Of a stretch of DNA of 64,000 nt, positions 17,143-27,759 are shown piece by piece. Each line of letters starts with the position of its first letter. Position 1 is the stretch's first letter. Source of the stretch: Bacteroidales bacterium (GTDB lineage: Bacteria > Bacteroidota > Bacteroidia > Bacteroidales > UBA932). The stretch is from positions 1-64,000 of the forward strand of contig JAFQHE010000010.1 of NCBI GenBank assembly GCA_017398125.1. The letters run 5' to 3'. The translations under genes and the position numbers were made by a program. The notes under the pieces are model-generated. The model did not search any database and was not told where the DNA came from. It saw only the letters and a list, made by a program, of their open reading frames with translations.

Positions 17143-20100
17143 ATGGCTTTTGTTCATTTGCACGTACATACATATTACTCAATTCTGGATGGCGCAGCCT
17201 CCATAGCGAGTCACTTCAAGAAGGCTAAGGAGGATAACCAGCCTGCATTGGCCATTACGGATCATGGCAATATGTTTGGTGTGAAGGAGTTTCTGAAGGT
17301 TGCCAAGGACTTTCCGGAGATAAAACCGATTATAGGATGCGAGGTCTATGTTAATCCGGAGGGAAGATTTTCAAAGAGAGGAAAAGAGGATCAGAGTGCA
17401 CACCATCTTATATTATTGGCAAAGAATCTGCAGGGCTATTACAATCTTGTAAAACTTGTATCCCTTGGCTATACCGAGGGGTATTACTATAAACCGAAGA
17501 TTGACAAGGAACTTCTTGAGAAGTACCATGAGAATCTGATCTGTTCATCTGCCTGTCTGGGAGGAGAGATTCCGCAAAAAATAAAACGTGGAGACATTGA
17601 TGGTGCACGTGAGAGCATCATGTGGTACAAGAATCTTTTTGGAGAGGATTATTACCTTGAGGTACAGTTGCATAAGACCGAGATTCCCGGCTATGCCGAG
17701 GATGTGTATGAGCAGCAGGTAATTGTAAACAAGGCTATCTTTGAGCTTTCACAGGAGTGCGGAGTGAAGGTGATTGCAACAAATGATGTCCATTTTACAC
17801 GCAAGGAAGATGGCCCGGCCCATGACCGTTTGATATGTCTTACAACTAATGCCAACTATGATGATGTTAAACGATTGAGATATACCCAGCAGGAGTATCT
17901 CAAGACCGAAGAGGAGATGCTGGCACTCTTTCCTGATCATCCGAAGGTAATTTCAAATACACTTGAGATAGCAGATAAAGTTGAAAAATACAAGATAGAT
18001 TGCGATCATATACTCCCAATTTTTGAAATACCGGCGGAGTTCCCCGATTCCAATGAGTATTTGAGACATCTTACCTATAAGGGAGCAGAGAAAAACTATA
18101 AGGAGATAACAGAGGAGGTGCGCGAGAGAATTGACTTTGAACTTGCCACTATCAAGAGGATGGGATTCCCGGATTATTTTCTTATTGTGCAGGACTTTAT
18201 CGCCGCTGCCCGCGCAATGGGTGTATGGGTTGGTCCGGGACGTGGTTCAGCTGCAGGATCAGTTGTTGCCTATTGTCTGGGAATTACCCATATAGACCCT
18301 ATAAAATATGACCTCCTGTTTGAGCGTTTCCTCAATCCTGAGCGTATCTCAATGCCCGATATAGATATTGATTTTGATGATGACGGACGTGGCAAGGTGC
18401 TTCAATATGTTGAGGGTAAATATGGCAAAGACCATGTGTCTCATGTGGTTACATTTGGAACAATGGCAACGAAGAGTGCCATAAAGGATATTGCCCGCAT
18501 ACAGCAGGTGCCTCTTCAGGAGAGTGACCGTCTTGCCAAGCTTGTTCCCGACAAATTCCCTCCAGAAATCATAAAGGAGACAGGCGAAAACGGAGAGGAG
18601 ATTGTAAAGGAGAAGAAGGTTAAGGTTAACATAGGCAACTGCATCAAGCTTGTTCCCGAGATGAAAGAGGCATTTGAGACCTCGCCCATACCTGGAGTCA
18701 AGGAGACCCTCCAGTATGCAGAGAAACTTGAGGGTACGGTAAGGAATACAGGTGTGCATGCCTGTGCTATCATTATCGGTCGTGATAATCTTACAGAGCA
18801 TATTCCAATCTGTATAGCAAAAGACAAGGAGACGGGAGAAGATATGTGGGTGTCACAATACGAGGGATCTTTCATCGAGGATGTGGGAATGTTGAAGATG
18901 GACTTTCTAGGTCTGCGTACCCTCTCAATTCTTAAGGAGGCTGTTGCCAATATTAAGAAGCACAGAGGAATAGATGTGGATGTTGATACCATTCCAATTG
19001 ACGATAAAGCCACATATGATCTCTTCAGCCGTGGCGACACCGTTGCAATCTTCCAGTTTGAGTCTCCCGGTATGCAAAAATGGTTGAGAGAGCTCAAGCC
19101 TACCAGATTTGAGGATCTTATTGCAATGAATGCCCTTTACCGGCCGGGCCCGATGGATTATATTCCTGATTTTGTTGACCGCAAGCAGGGACGCAAGAAG
19201 ATTGAATATGACCTTCCGCAAATGGAGGATATACTTAAGGATACCTACGGAATTACTGTATATCAGGAGCAGGTTATGCTTTTGTCTCAAAAACTTGCAG
19301 ATTTTACCAAAGGTCAGGCCGACGGTTTGCGTAAAGCCATGGGTAAAAAGCTCATTGACAAGATGATGGAGCTTAAGACCCTCTTCCTTGAAGGTGGTAT
19401 ACGCAACGGACATCCGGAGGAGACACTTGAAAAGATTTGGAAGGACTGGACAGCATTTGCTGCCTATGCGTTCAACAAATCGCATGCAACCTGCTATGCT
19501 TGGGTTGCCTACCAGACTGCTTACCTGAAGGCCAACTATCCGGCAGAGTTCATGGCCGCCAACTTGAGTAAAAACCTTAACAATATCGATGAGATTACAA
19601 AACTCATGGATGAGTGCAAACGTATGGGAATTGCCGTGCTTGGGCCGGATGTGAATGAGAGTGACCGTCGGTTTACAGTAAATAAGGAGGGCAATATACG
19701 CTTTGGAATGGCCGGTATCAAGGGTGTGGGAGGAGCTGTTGTAGATGGCATTGTTGAGGGACGTATGGAGAGACCGTACGAGAATATTTTTGACTTCATA
19801 GAGCGTGCGGCTGCGCATGGTGCTGTAAATAAAAAGACTATAGAGTCATTGGCCTATTCCGGCGGTTTTGATTCATTTGAAGGTATCAGGAGAGACCAGT
19901 TCTTCCTGCCAAACTCAAAAGGGGAGGTATTTATAGAGGCTTTGTGCCGTTATGGCTCAAAATTGCAGAGTGATACCATAAACAACGGAAATTCACTCTT
20001 TGGTGACGATGATGAGGGATTCAAACCTACACCACCTGATATTCCGGTTCCTGCACCTGAGTACAACAAACTGGAATTTCTAAAAAAAGAGAAGGAGCTG

Positions 20101-20784
20101 GTTGGCATGTATCTCTCTTCTCACCCTCTTGACATCTATAAGTTTGAGATGGTCAACTTTGTTGCAACAACACTTGCCGACGCACAACAGCTTGTTGCTG
20201 ATGCATCAACAGACACTTCTCTTCACCGGAAAGAGATCTATATAGCAGGACTTGTAAGTGGTGTTGCAAAGAAAGTATCGCAGAAGAGCGGTAAACCTTG
20301 GGTAAGTTTCTCTATAGAAGATTTTGGTTCAAGCCTTAACTTTAGCCTGTTTGGGCGCGATTATGAGAATTTTATGCAGTTTGTTGAGAATGGGCAGGCT
20401 CTCTTTATGAAATGTGCTATAATGCCAAGAATCTACGGAAAACCGCAGGATGAGGAGAACAAGGAGAATACGACGCCAGTTGAATGTGATTTGAAGATCA
20501 GGAAGATAACTCTGTTGGCCAACACCAAGGAGGAGTTCATCAAATCATTTACAATAAACTTGCCGGTAACCAAAGTCGATAAAGAGTTCCGTAAAGAACT
20601 TCTTAAGACAATCAAGTCAAACAAAGGTAAAAAGGCACTCTCTATCAAGGCTCTCGATTATCAGAACCAGATTTCAGTGGAGTTCTTCTCCCGCAAATAC
20701 AAGATAGATGTCAATCAGGATCTGATAGACTTCCTGGAGCATCACAATCTTGAATACGCACTTGAGACACAGATTGCATTATAA
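17143..20784 (+). CDS. dnaE: DNA polymerase III alpha subunit
   Basis: Encodes 1213 aa; the replicative polymerase. Order of domains: PHP (FVHLHVHTYYSILDGA, 3-18), polymerase palm with the catalytic aspartates (MPDIDIDFDDDGRGKV, about 405-420), fingers and tandem HhH region (YAFNKSHATCYAWVAYQTAY; NALYRPGPMDYIPDF), and a C-terminal OB fold (about 1035-1130). It has no N-terminal exonuclease, so it is the DnaE1 and not the PolC type. It has its own consensus promoter. A hairpin (20788-20819) stands between it and the convergent gpmI. Confidence 0.97.
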   Translation: MAFVHLHVHTYYSILDGAASIASHFKKAKEDNQPALAITDHGNMFGVKEFLKVAKDFPEIKPIIGCEVYVNPEGRFSKRGKEDQSAHHLILLAKNLQGYYNLVKLVSLGYTEGYYYKPKIDKELLEKYHENLICSSACLGGEIPQKIKRGDIDGARESIMWYKNLFGEDYYLEVQLHKTEIPGYAEDVYEQQVIVNKAIFELSQECGVKVIATNDVHFTRKEDGPAHDRLICLTTNANYDDVKRLRYTQQEYLKTEEEMLALFPDHPKVISNTLEIADKVEKYKIDCDHILPIFEIPAEFPDSNEYLRHLTYKGAEKNYKEITEEVRERIDFELATIKRMGFPDYFLIVQDFIAAARAMGVWVGPGRGSAAGSVVAYCLGITHIDPIKYDLLFERFLNPERISMPDIDIDFDDDGRGKVLQYVEGKYGKDHVSHVVTFGTMATKSAIKDIARIQQVPLQESDRLAKLVPDKFPPEIIKETGENGEEIVKEKKVKVNIGNCIKLVPEMKEAFETSPIPGVKETLQYAEKLEGTVRNTGVHACAIIIGRDNLTEHIPICIAKDKETGEDMWVSQYEGSFIEDVGMLKMDFLGLRTLSILKEAVANIKKHRGIDVDVDTIPIDDKATYDLFSRGDTVAIFQFESPGMQKWLRELKPTRFEDLIAMNALYRPGPMDYIPDFVDRKQGRKKIEYDLPQMEDILKDTYGITVYQEQVMLLSQKLADFTKGQADGLRKAMGKKLIDKMMELKTLFLEGGIRNGHPEETLEKIWKDWTAFAAYAFNKSHATCYAWVAYQTAYLKANYPAEFMAANLSKNLNNIDEITKLMDECKRMGIAVLGPDVNESDRRFTVNKEGNIRFGMAGIKGVGGAVVDGIVEGRMERPYENIFDFIERAAAHGAVNKKTIESLAYSGGFDSFEGIRRDQFFLPNSKGEVFIEALCRYGSKLQSDTINNGNSLFGDDDEGFKPTPPDIPVPAPEYNKLEFLKKEKELVGMYLSSHPLDIYKFEMVNFVATTLADAQQLVADASTDTSLHRKEIYIAGLVSGVAKKVSQKSGKPWVSFSIEDFGSSLNFSLFGRDYENFMQFVENGQALFMKCAIMPRIYGKPQDEENKENTTPVECDLKIRKITLLANTKEEFIKSFTINLPVTKVDKEFRKELLKTIKSNKGKKALSIKALDYQNQISVEFFSRKYKIDVNQDLIDFLEHHNLEYALETQIAL

Positions 20785-20787
20785 AAC

Positions 20788-20819
20788 GAATCCCTGCCAG
20801 TACACTCCGGCAGGGATTC
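20788..20819. terminator. Hairpin between dnaE and gpmI
   Basis: GAATCCCTGCC (20788-20798) pairs perfectly with GGCAGGGATTC (20809-20819), 11 bp. No long U-tract follows on the plus strand; the minus strand has TTTTAT after it. It is nearly identical to the hairpin at 25938-25972. Confidence 0.65.
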
Positions 20820-20875
20820 ATCGTATGATAAGTAACTTTTTTGCTTCATGTCGCTCCAGACACGCCGCCGTGCGG

Positions 20876-22378
20876 TTAAACCAATGGAGTACCTGTCATG
20901 CATGCAGGCTGCTCGATTCCCATAAGTTTTAGGATTGTTGGAGCAATGTCTGCAAGAATACCATTGTCAACACTCTTGATGTCATTGTCAACAACGATGA
21001 ATGGAACAGGATTCAATGAGTGTGCGGTATTTGGGGAACCATCGGCATTTACTGCATTGTCTGCATTGCCGTGGTCTGCTGTGATAAGTACGGTATAGCC
21101 GTTTGCCTGTGCACAATCAACGACCTTTTTGACAAGCTGGTCAATGGTCTTTACAGCAGCCATTATGGCATCATATACACCTGTATGGCCAACCATGTCA
21201 CCATTTGCAAAGTTAAGGATGATCATATCCTCTTTCTGGCTGTTCAACACCTCTACAAGTGCGTCAGCAACCTCTGGAGCACTCATTTCAGGTTTAAGGT
21301 CATAAGTGGCCACTTTAGGTGAGTTTATAAGAACTCTCTCCTCATTGTCAAAAGCAGCCTCGCGACCGCCTGAGAAGAAGAATGTAACGTGGGCATACTT
21401 CTCTGTCTCGGCAATTCTCAACTGTTTTTTGCCTGCTTTTGCAACTACCTCTCCAAGGGTGTCCTGAACATTCTCCTTGTCAAAAAGAATGTGTACGCCT
21501 TTGAATTTGTCATCATATGGAGTAAGGCAGCAGTAGTACAACGGCATGGTCTTCATGCCCATTTCAGGCATATCTTCCTGTGTAAGTACACTTGTAATCT
21601 CTCTTGCACGGTCATTTCTGAAGTTGAAGAATACAATTGCATCATCAGCCTCGATAGTGGCTGTGCCCTCAACCTTTATAGGCTTGATGAACTCGTCTGT
21701 AACGCCTGCCTCGTATGAAGAGGCCACAGCTGCTACAGGGTCTGAACACTTCTCACCCTCGCCATTTACAAGGAGGTCATAGGCAACTTTAACCCTGTCC
21801 CATCTCTTGTCGCGGTCCATTGCGTAGAAACGGCCGATCACAGAGGCAATTTTGCCGGTCGAAGCTGCCATATGGGCTTGAAGCTGCTCAATGAAGCCTT
21901 TGCCGCTCTTGGGGTCGGTATCCCTGCCATCCATAAAGCAATGAACGTAAACCTTCTCAAGACCATACTCTTTGGCAACATCAAGGAATGCAAAAAGCTG
22001 CTCAATTGAGCTGTGTACACCTCCATTAGAAAGAAGGCCCATAAAGTGAAGAGCCTTTCCGCTCTCTTTGGCATAATCATATACAGCCTTTACCTCTTTG
22101 TTCTCCAATAAGGTCTTGTTCTGGCAAGCCTTGTTGATCTTTACAAGATCCTGATAAACGACTCTGCCGGCACCGATATTAAGGTGACCTACCTCAGAGT
22201 TTCCCATCTGGCCGTCTGGAAGACCAACATCCTCTCCGCTTGCTGAAAGCTGTGAATTGGGATATTTTGCCAAAAGGGCATCAATATTTGGTTGTCCGGC
22301 TGTAAAAATTGCATTTGTCTTGTCATGTTTTCCTATTCCCCAGCCGTCGAGAATCATTAAAAGTACCTTTTTATTCAT
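20876..22378 (-). CDS. gpmI: 2,3-bisphosphoglycerate-independent phosphoglycerate mutase
   Basis: Encodes 500 aa. Interconverts 3- and 2-phosphoglycerate in glycolysis, using Mn. Alkaline-phosphatase-fold motifs: MILDGWGIG at the start, the phosphoserine loop [17 protein letters not shown] (about 55-71), [20 protein letters not shown], and ITADHGNAD with [11 protein letters not shown] near the end. Divergent from rnr. Confidence 0.97.
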   Translation of the reverse strand: MNKKVLLMILDGWGIGKHDKTNAIFTAGQPNIDALLAKYPNSQLSASGEDVGLPDGQMGNSEVGHLNIGAGRVVYQDLVKINKACQNKTLLENKEVKAVYDYAKESGKALHFMGLLSNGGVHSSIEQLFAFLDVAKEYGLEKVYVHCFMDGRDTDPKSGKGFIEQLQAHMAASTGKIASVIGRFYAMDRDKRWDRVKVAYDLLVNGEGEKCSDPVAAVASSYEAGVTDEFIKPIKVEGTATIEADDAIVFFNFRNDRAREITSVLTQEDMPEMGMKTMPLYYCCLTPYDDKFKGVHILFDKENVQDTLGEVVAKAGKKQLRIAETEKYAHVTFFFSGGREAAFDNEERVLINSPKVATYDLKPEMSAPEVADALVEVLNSQKEDMIILNFANGDMVGHTGVYDAIMAAVKTIDQLVKKVVDCAQANGYTVLITADHGNADNAVNADGSPNTAHSLNPVPFIVVDNDIKSVDNGILADIAPTILKLMGIEQPACMTGTPLV

Positions 22379-22462
22379 ATTTAATTGCTATTTTTGTTAT
22401 CGTTTTATAATATTTTTCCCGACAGGTTTTCACCTGATTCGAGTGAAACAATTTTCAAGCCG

Positions 22463-22470
22463 CAAAGTTA
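22463..22470 (-). promoter_or_regulatory. Promoter -7 element of gpmI
   Basis: The minus strand reads TAACTTTG, matching TAnnTTTG, 84 bases before the gpmI ATG. A TTTC at 22490-22493 lies 19 bp upstream, one base from the -33 consensus. It overlaps the beginning of the rnr region. Confidence 0.5.
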
Positions 22471-22476
22471 ACTATT

Positions 22477-24777
22477 ATGAGCAAAAAAGGAAATAGAAAA
22501 AGGGTATCGCAAGCCAGAGGAAGCAGAAAAAAGAGTGGCGTTGGCGGTAGTGGCACTTCAAGAAGCGGAAGATCCAAAAAAGGCATTTCCACAAGAAAAA
22601 AGATTCTTGAAGAGGTTGTAGGAACTGTAATTATGGGACGTGAAGGCTACGGGTTCATTGATGTGCCTGAGAGGGAGGATGATGTGTTTGTTCCTGCCAG
22701 AAGGCTCAGGGGTGCTTTGCATGGTGATACTGTACGTGTGGCTGTTACAAAGCTCAAGGATGAGAACCATCGTATGGAGGGTGAGGTCCTTGAGGTCATA
22801 GAACGGTCAAAGAGACCATATATAGGTGTTCTTCAGATTATTGGTGCTCAAGCCTGGGTTATCATAGAAAACAAGTTTATGCCTTACGATATAGGGGTGC
22901 CAATGGGTCAGGTCAAGAGTGAGTGGCAGGGCTTGAAGGTCGCAGTTGTTGTTGAGCTGTGGCGTGACGGTATGGATGCTCCATTGGGCAGAATTGTGGA
23001 TGTGCTCGGAGAACCGGGTGAAAATGATACAGAGATGCATGCAATTCTTGCTGAATATGGTCTGCCTTACAGGTTTGAAGAGAGAGTTGAGGCTGCAGCC
23101 GCGGCAATTCCGGTGAAGATTTCCAAGAAAGAGATTGATGCAAGGCGCGATTTCCGTAAGGTCTGCACATTTACCATAGACCCTGCAGATGCAAAGGATT
23201 TTGATGATGCGGTTTCATTCAGGGTACTTGACAACGGCAACTTTGAGGTGGGTGTGCATATTGCCGATGTGACCCACTACGTGAAATCCGGAGACATTGT
23301 AGACCAGGAGGCCATAGAGAGAGCAACATCTGTATATCTTGTTGACCGCACGGTGCCAATGTTGCCTGAGGCCCTTTCAAATAACCTCTGTTCGTTGAGG
23401 CCAAATGAGGAGAAACTTACATTCTCTGCGGTATTTGAGATGAACGCCAAGGCAAAAGTCATAAAGAGCTGGTTTGGCAGGACAATTATCAAATCCGACC
23501 GCAGGTATGCATACGAGGAGGCTCAGCTAATTCTTGAAGAGGCTGGCCTTGCTCCGGAGAGCGGTATGGATCCTGCAAAAATTCCAAACAACAGGCCGGC
23601 ACGCAAACCGCGCGGAGCAGCTGGCGAGAAAGAGGTGGCACAGGCAGTTGTCGAGCTGCACAAATTGGCAGCAATTATGCGTAAACAGCGTTTTGCAAGC
23701 GGTTCTATAAGTTTTGAAAGACCCGAAATGAAGGTTATTGTAGATGAGAAGGGACGGCCTGTGGATGTGCAGCAACGTATTACCCGTGAGGCCAACTGGC
23801 TCATTGAAGAGTTTATGCTTCTTGCCAACAAGGAGGTTGCAAAATATGTGACCAAAGGCATGAGACTTAAAGAACCTACTTTCGTTTACCGAATACATGA
23901 GGAGCCTAATTACGAAAAGATTCAGAACCTCAGGGATTTTGTAAAGCATTTCGGTTATACGATGGGCCCTGCGGAGAATGGTCGTGAGGTGGCAAGGGAA
24001 CTCAATATATTGCTTGACAAAGTAAAGGAAAAACCGGAGTGTGGGGCAATTGAAATTGTAGCATTGCGCTCAATGGCAAGGGCAAAATACTCTACCGACA
24101 ATGTAGGCCACTATGGTCTGGGATTCCAGTATTATACCCATTTTACATCGCCGATCCGCCGCTATCCCGATATGATGGTACACAGGCTTCTGGCCCACTA
24201 TCTCGACAAGGGCAAGAATGAAGACAAAAAGCGTTACGAAGAGCTCTGCAAGCACTCTTCAGCAAGAGAACAGCTGGCTACAGATGCGGAGCGTGCGAGC
24301 ATAAAGTACAAACTTTCGGAGTTTATGCAAGATAAAGTGGGCAATGAGTATGATGGAACGGTTTCTGGTGTTACCGAATGGGGCTTGTATGTGGAGATTG
24401 AGCCTACAAAAGTTGAGGGAATGGTCTCCCTGCGTGATATAAAAGAGGATTACTTCATCTTTGACGAGAAGAACTATTGCGTCTATGGAAAGGCTACAAA
24501 AGCAAAGTTTACCCTTGGCGACAAGGTCAGAATCAAGGTGCTCAAGGTTAATCTGGAGCAAAAACTCATAGATTATGAACTTGTCTGGGATCCAAGTTAT
24601 AGTGGAGCAGGCAAAACAAACCGCAAAAGCGGCATTACAAAGCAGGAGAAGGTGTCGGCCGGCAAAAGGTCGGCTACAAAGAAGAGTGGTGCTGTAAAGG
24701 CCAAAAATGCGGCAGGAAAAGGTGTAAAGAGTAAAGAGAAGAAGAGTGTTGCCAAAAGGAAAAAAGGAAAGGAATAA
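22477..24777 (+). CDS. rnr: Ribonuclease R
   Basis: Encodes 766 aa. A 3'-5' processive exoribonuclease that unwinds structured RNA. Residues 1-45 are a Lys/Arg/Ser/Gly-rich extension, followed by a cold-shock domain (MGREGYGFIDVPEREDDVFV), the RNB catalytic domain (FTIDPADAKDFDDAVSF, HIADVTHYV, FTSPIRRYPDMMVHR), an S1 domain (YDGTVSGVTEWGLYVEIE) and a Lys-rich tail (about 705-766). Both basic ends probably bind RNA. Followed by a peptidase gene after 29 bp. Confidence 0.96.
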   Translation: MSKKGNRKRVSQARGSRKKSGVGGSGTSRSGRSKKGISTRKKILEEVVGTVIMGREGYGFIDVPEREDDVFVPARRLRGALHGDTVRVAVTKLKDENHRMEGEVLEVIERSKRPYIGVLQIIGAQAWVIIENKFMPYDIGVPMGQVKSEWQGLKVAVVVELWRDGMDAPLGRIVDVLGEPGENDTEMHAILAEYGLPYRFEERVEAAAAAIPVKISKKEIDARRDFRKVCTFTIDPADAKDFDDAVSFRVLDNGNFEVGVHIADVTHYVKSGDIVDQEAIERATSVYLVDRTVPMLPEALSNNLCSLRPNEEKLTFSAVFEMNAKAKVIKSWFGRTIIKSDRRYAYEEAQLILEEAGLAPESGMDPAKIPNNRPARKPRGAAGEKEVAQAVVELHKLAAIMRKQRFASGSISFERPEMKVIVDEKGRPVDVQQRITREANWLIEEFMLLANKEVAKYVTKGMRLKEPTFVYRIHEEPNYEKIQNLRDFVKHFGYTMGPAENGREVARELNILLDKVKEKPECGAIEIVALRSMARAKYSTDNVGHYGLGFQYYTHFTSPIRRYPDMMVHRLLAHYLDKGKNEDKKRYEELCKHSSAREQLATDAERASIKYKLSEFMQDKVGNEYDGTVSGVTEWGLYVEIEPTKVEGMVSLRDIKEDYFIFDEKNYCVYGKATKAKFTLGDKVRIKVLKVNLEQKLIDYELVWDPSYSGAGKTNRKSGITKQEKVSAGKRSATKKSGAVKAKNAAGKGVKSKEKKSVAKRKKGKE

Positions 24778-24806
24778 TTGATAAAAGAGCAAAAAGGAGT
24801 TGGACA

Positions 24807-25898
24807 ATGAAAGATAATTTGTTTGCCGTTGCAATGAAAAGAGGCAGATTCATATTGGCCTCAGCAGTTTTACTGGTATGCAGTTTCCAGCTTGGTGCTG
24901 CAGACAACAGCAGAGGCGAAAGCGCAAAAGAGGGCAATGCAGCCTCATATGCAGAGGGAGGTCATGACCGGGTGAATGATGCTTTGCAATTTTTTGATCT
25001 CTATTCAACAGATTATGCGAAGAGGGTTGTGGATTACCTTACACAAAGAGGTCTCAAGGGACGTGAGGCCGGGACCAAAGAGGCCGTAAAGGCAATGAAG
25101 TTCATTGTAAAAGAGTTCAGAAAGGCGGGATATGAGCCGTTGTTGCAGCCATTCAGCAAGGAGGAACTGGAGGCTGCTATAGGAAAACCTAAGGAGGGTA
25201 AGGCTGCCTATCCGCTCCAGCAGTGCAATGTGGTGGCAAAACTTGAGGGGAGTGAAAAAGACAAATTTATTGTAATTGGTGCCCATTATGACCATTTGGG
25301 GTATATAGAGGGGGTTGGAATACATCCTGGTGCAGACGATAATGCTTCGGGCATAGTGGCTCTTCTCTCTTTGGCAAGGATGATGAAGGCTGCAGATATT
25401 GTTCCACGCTATACCATTCTCTTCTGTGCCTGGGATGGCGAGGAGAAGGGCTTGCTGGGCTCAAAATTCTTTGTGAATACCTGGCCTTCAGAAACGGTTG
25501 TGCCGGGCTGTGAGGCCTCTTTGAAGGAGTCTGTTGTCCACTACATGAACTTTGATATGGTGGGCCGTACAATAACCCCCGAAAATCCGGGTGTCATGTT
25601 TGCATGGAACAACAATTACCCATATCTGCTCAAAATATGCCAGGCAGCCCAAAAGGAAATTGATCTGCCTTTCCAGGTTCTTTTGGACGAGCGTAGAGGT
25701 GACGGCCGCGGAGGCTCTGATTATGCCCCATTCTCGGCCCAGGACATACCTTTTATTGCATGGATGGAAGATTTCATGCACGTAGATTACCACAAACCTA
25801 CAGATACTCCCGACAAACTCCATTGGGAAAAACTCCGCAAGACCACCCAACTGGCCTTTGCGATTCTCTATAATCTGTCAACTGTAGGGTGCGAGTGA
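24807..25898 (+). CDS. M28-family zinc aminopeptidase, secreted
   Basis: Encodes 363 aa. An N-terminal signal peptide (about 12-31, FILASAVLLVCSFQLGAA) points to export to the periplasm. M28 metal ligands are in order: GAHYDHLGY (His, Asp), HPGADDNASG (Asp), DGEEKGLLGS (Glu-Glu), MNFDMVGR (Asp) and DYHKPTDT (His). An aminopeptidase role is inferred from the family; substrate unknown. It lies 29 bp after rnr and converges on tnaA across a hairpin. Confidence 0.9.
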   Translation: MKDNLFAVAMKRGRFILASAVLLVCSFQLGAADNSRGESAKEGNAASYAEGGHDRVNDALQFFDLYSTDYAKRVVDYLTQRGLKGREAGTKEAVKAMKFIVKEFRKAGYEPLLQPFSKEELEAAIGKPKEGKAAYPLQQCNVVAKLEGSEKDKFIVIGAHYDHLGYIEGVGIHPGADDNASGIVALLSLARMMKAADIVPRYTILFCAWDGEEKGLLGSKFFVNTWPSETVVPGCEASLKESVVHYMNFDMVGRTITPENPGVMFAWNNNYPYLLKICQAAQKEIDLPFQVLLDERRGDGRGGSDYAPFSAQDIPFIAWMEDFMHVDYHKPTDTPDKLHWEKLRKTTQLAFAILYNLSTVGCE

Positions 25899-25937
25899 TC
25901 TTCGGGCTGCTGTCTCAAAACTCCATTATTATACAGT

Positions 25938-25972
25938 GAATCCCCGCCAGAATTCCATACTGGCGGGGATTC
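25938..25972. terminator. Hairpin between the M28 gene and tnaA
   Basis: GAATCCCCGCCAG (25938-25950) pairs perfectly with CTGGCGGGGATTC (25960-25972), 13 bp with a 9-base loop. Nearly identical to 20788-20819, with a compensating base-pair change. No U-tract follows on either strand. Confidence 0.65.
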
Positions 25973-26105
25973 GCTATTCATAGAGATACCCTTTTGGTCA
26001 TCCTCTTTATTGTTTGATTAGGAGCCTTCAGGGGTATCCTCCTTACGCTTGTATCAAGCTCTGCCACTGAGGGGCAGAGCGGGTTGTTGCAAATGTTGCT
26101 TTTGA

Positions 26106-27479
26106 TTATAGTCTTTCAAGTTTTACTGTGAAGTGACGCATAAGTTCTGTCTCCCAGACAATCTTCACACCGCGTGTAATTTTGTCCCTGCGGTCATAAA
26201 CGTTCTTTAGAGCAGCTGCAATTACATCCATGTGGTTGTTGGTGTAAACACGGCGTGCAATACATAGACGTAAAAGATCAAGTCCTCCAAAACGGTTCTC
26301 GCGGGTAACAGGGTCGCGGTCTGCAAGGATATATCCGATCTCGCAACCACGGATACCGGCCTCAATGTAAAGCTCAATTGCAAGAGTTTGTGCAGGGAAC
26401 TCCTCTTTAGGGATGTTAGAGAGAACTTTGTCGGCATCTACAAAGATAGCATGGCCGCCAACAGGACGCTGGTAAGGAATACCATACTCGTCAAGTTTCG
26501 CTGCAAGATATTGAACCTGTCTGATACGGGTTTCAACAGTTTCGAACTCTGTGTTCTCGTCAAGACCAACAGCAAGGGCTGCCATATCCCTGCCGTTCAT
26601 ACCACCGTATGTCAAATAACCCTCAAAAGGAATACAGAATCTCTTTGCTCCCTCATACCAGTCCTCGTGACGTGTAGCGATGAAACCACCCATGTTTACA
26701 AGACCATCTTTCTTTGAAGACATTGTCATACCGTCAGCATAAGAGTACATCTCCTTAACGATCTCCTTGATAGTTTTATCTGCGTAACCCTCCTCGCGAG
26801 TCTTGATGAAGTATGCATTCTCAACAAAACGGGCAGAGTCAAAAATTACGCGTTTGCCATATTTGTCGGCGATTGCACGTACCTCACGCAAGTTCTGCAT
26901 TGAAACAGGCTGTCCGCCGGCAGTATTGTTTGTAATTGTAACAACAATGAAAGGAGTCTTGTCTGCAAACTCTTCAAGAGCCTTCTCAAGCTTTTTAGGA
27001 TCTACATTTCCTTTGAAAGGAACCTCAAGTTGGGTATCTTTTGCCTCATCAACTGTACAGTCAAGTGCAGTTGCCTTACGGCTCTCAATGTGGCCTTTTG
27101 TTGTATCAAAATGTGAGTTGCCGGGAACAACGTCACCGCCCTTTACAAGGTGGCTGAAAAGCACATTCTCCGCAGCACGGCCCTGGTGTGTAGGAATTAC
27201 ATACTCAAAACCTGTAAGTCGGGTAATTGTATCTTTAAGTTGGAAGAAAGATGAAGATCCGGCGTAGCTCTCATCTCCCATCATCATTGCTGCCCATTGG
27301 CGGTCACTCATTGCGCCAGTGCCTGAATCGGTAAGACAGTCAATATATACCTGATCCGATTTAAGTTTGAACAGGTTGTAATCAGCTTCTTTAATCCATT
27401 GTTCGCGCTCTTCGCGTGTGCTCTTTTTTAGAGGCTCAACCATCTTGATTTTCCAAGATTCTGCAAAAGGTAGTTCCAT
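26106..27479 (-). CDS. tnaA: Tryptophanase
   Basis: Encodes 457 aa. PLP enzyme splitting tryptophan into indole, pyruvate and ammonia. Features: LLTDSGTGAMS-like segment (CLTDSGTGAMSD), PTHQGRAAEN, ITNNTAGGQPVS, DSARFVENAYF, and the PLP lysine in TMSSKKDGLV. It is chosen over tyrosine phenol-lyase because it has DSARF and RGCEIG, where phenol-lyase has DATRC and RSMERG. IARRVYT replaces the usual IPRRVYT. No tnaC-like leader peptide was found upstream. The gene implies indole production. Confidence 0.93.
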   Translation of the reverse strand: MELPFAESWKIKMVEPLKKSTREEREQWIKEADYNLFKLKSDQVYIDCLTDSGTGAMSDRQWAAMMMGDESYAGSSSFFQLKDTITRLTGFEYVIPTHQGRAAENVLFSHLVKGGDVVPGNSHFDTTKGHIESRKATALDCTVDEAKDTQLEVPFKGNVDPKKLEKALEEFADKTPFIVVTITNNTAGGQPVSMQNLREVRAIADKYGKRVIFDSARFVENAYFIKTREEGYADKTIKEIVKEMYSYADGMTMSSKKDGLVNMGGFIATRHEDWYEGAKRFCIPFEGYLTYGGMNGRDMAALAVGLDENTEFETVETRIRQVQYLAAKLDEYGIPYQRPVGGHAIFVDADKVLSNIPKEEFPAQTLAIELYIEAGIRGCEIGYILADRDPVTRENRFGGLDLLRLCIARRVYTNNHMDVIAAALKNVYDRRDKITRGVKIVWETELMRHFTVKLERL

Positions 27480-27709
27480 AATGTCAAATATTTTTCGTAT
27501 TTCGATAGATATTTATAATAAAAAAATGAAATCAAATTACAATAATTCACAAGATACGGAGATTTATTTATATTTCATAATTTTTGTTCCGTAAATTGAT
27601 TCAGATTGGTTGTATATTCGTTTGCATTCGTTGCGTGGTGGTGTGCGTGACATTGTTTACCTGTATGGCCGCAACTTGCATCGGAACTTGTTGCAATGAT
27701 TGTATAAAA

Positions 27710-27737
27710 AAAGCTGCCGGTTTTGGCCGGCAGCTTT
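27710..27737 (-). terminator. Terminator of secDF
   Basis: AAAGCTGCCGG (27710-27720) pairs with CCGGCAGCTTT (27727-27737). On the minus strand it is followed by a run of T, a classic intrinsic terminator just after the secDF stop. Confidence 0.85.
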
Positions 27738-27759
27738 CCATTGTCTTTATTGTGAAAAA

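Noticed and set aside
26106..27479. Tyrosine phenol-lyase as the identity of the PLP lyase
   Set aside because: Diagnostic segments (DSARF, RGCEIG, DRDP) match tryptophanase and not phenol-lyase.
27480..27759. tnaC-type leader peptide before tnaA, and a Cys-rich 85-aa frame (27584-27841)
   Set aside because: No short frame with a conserved Trp/Pro end was found before tnaA. The Cys-rich frame runs through the secDF terminator into antisense of secDF, so it is a chance frame.
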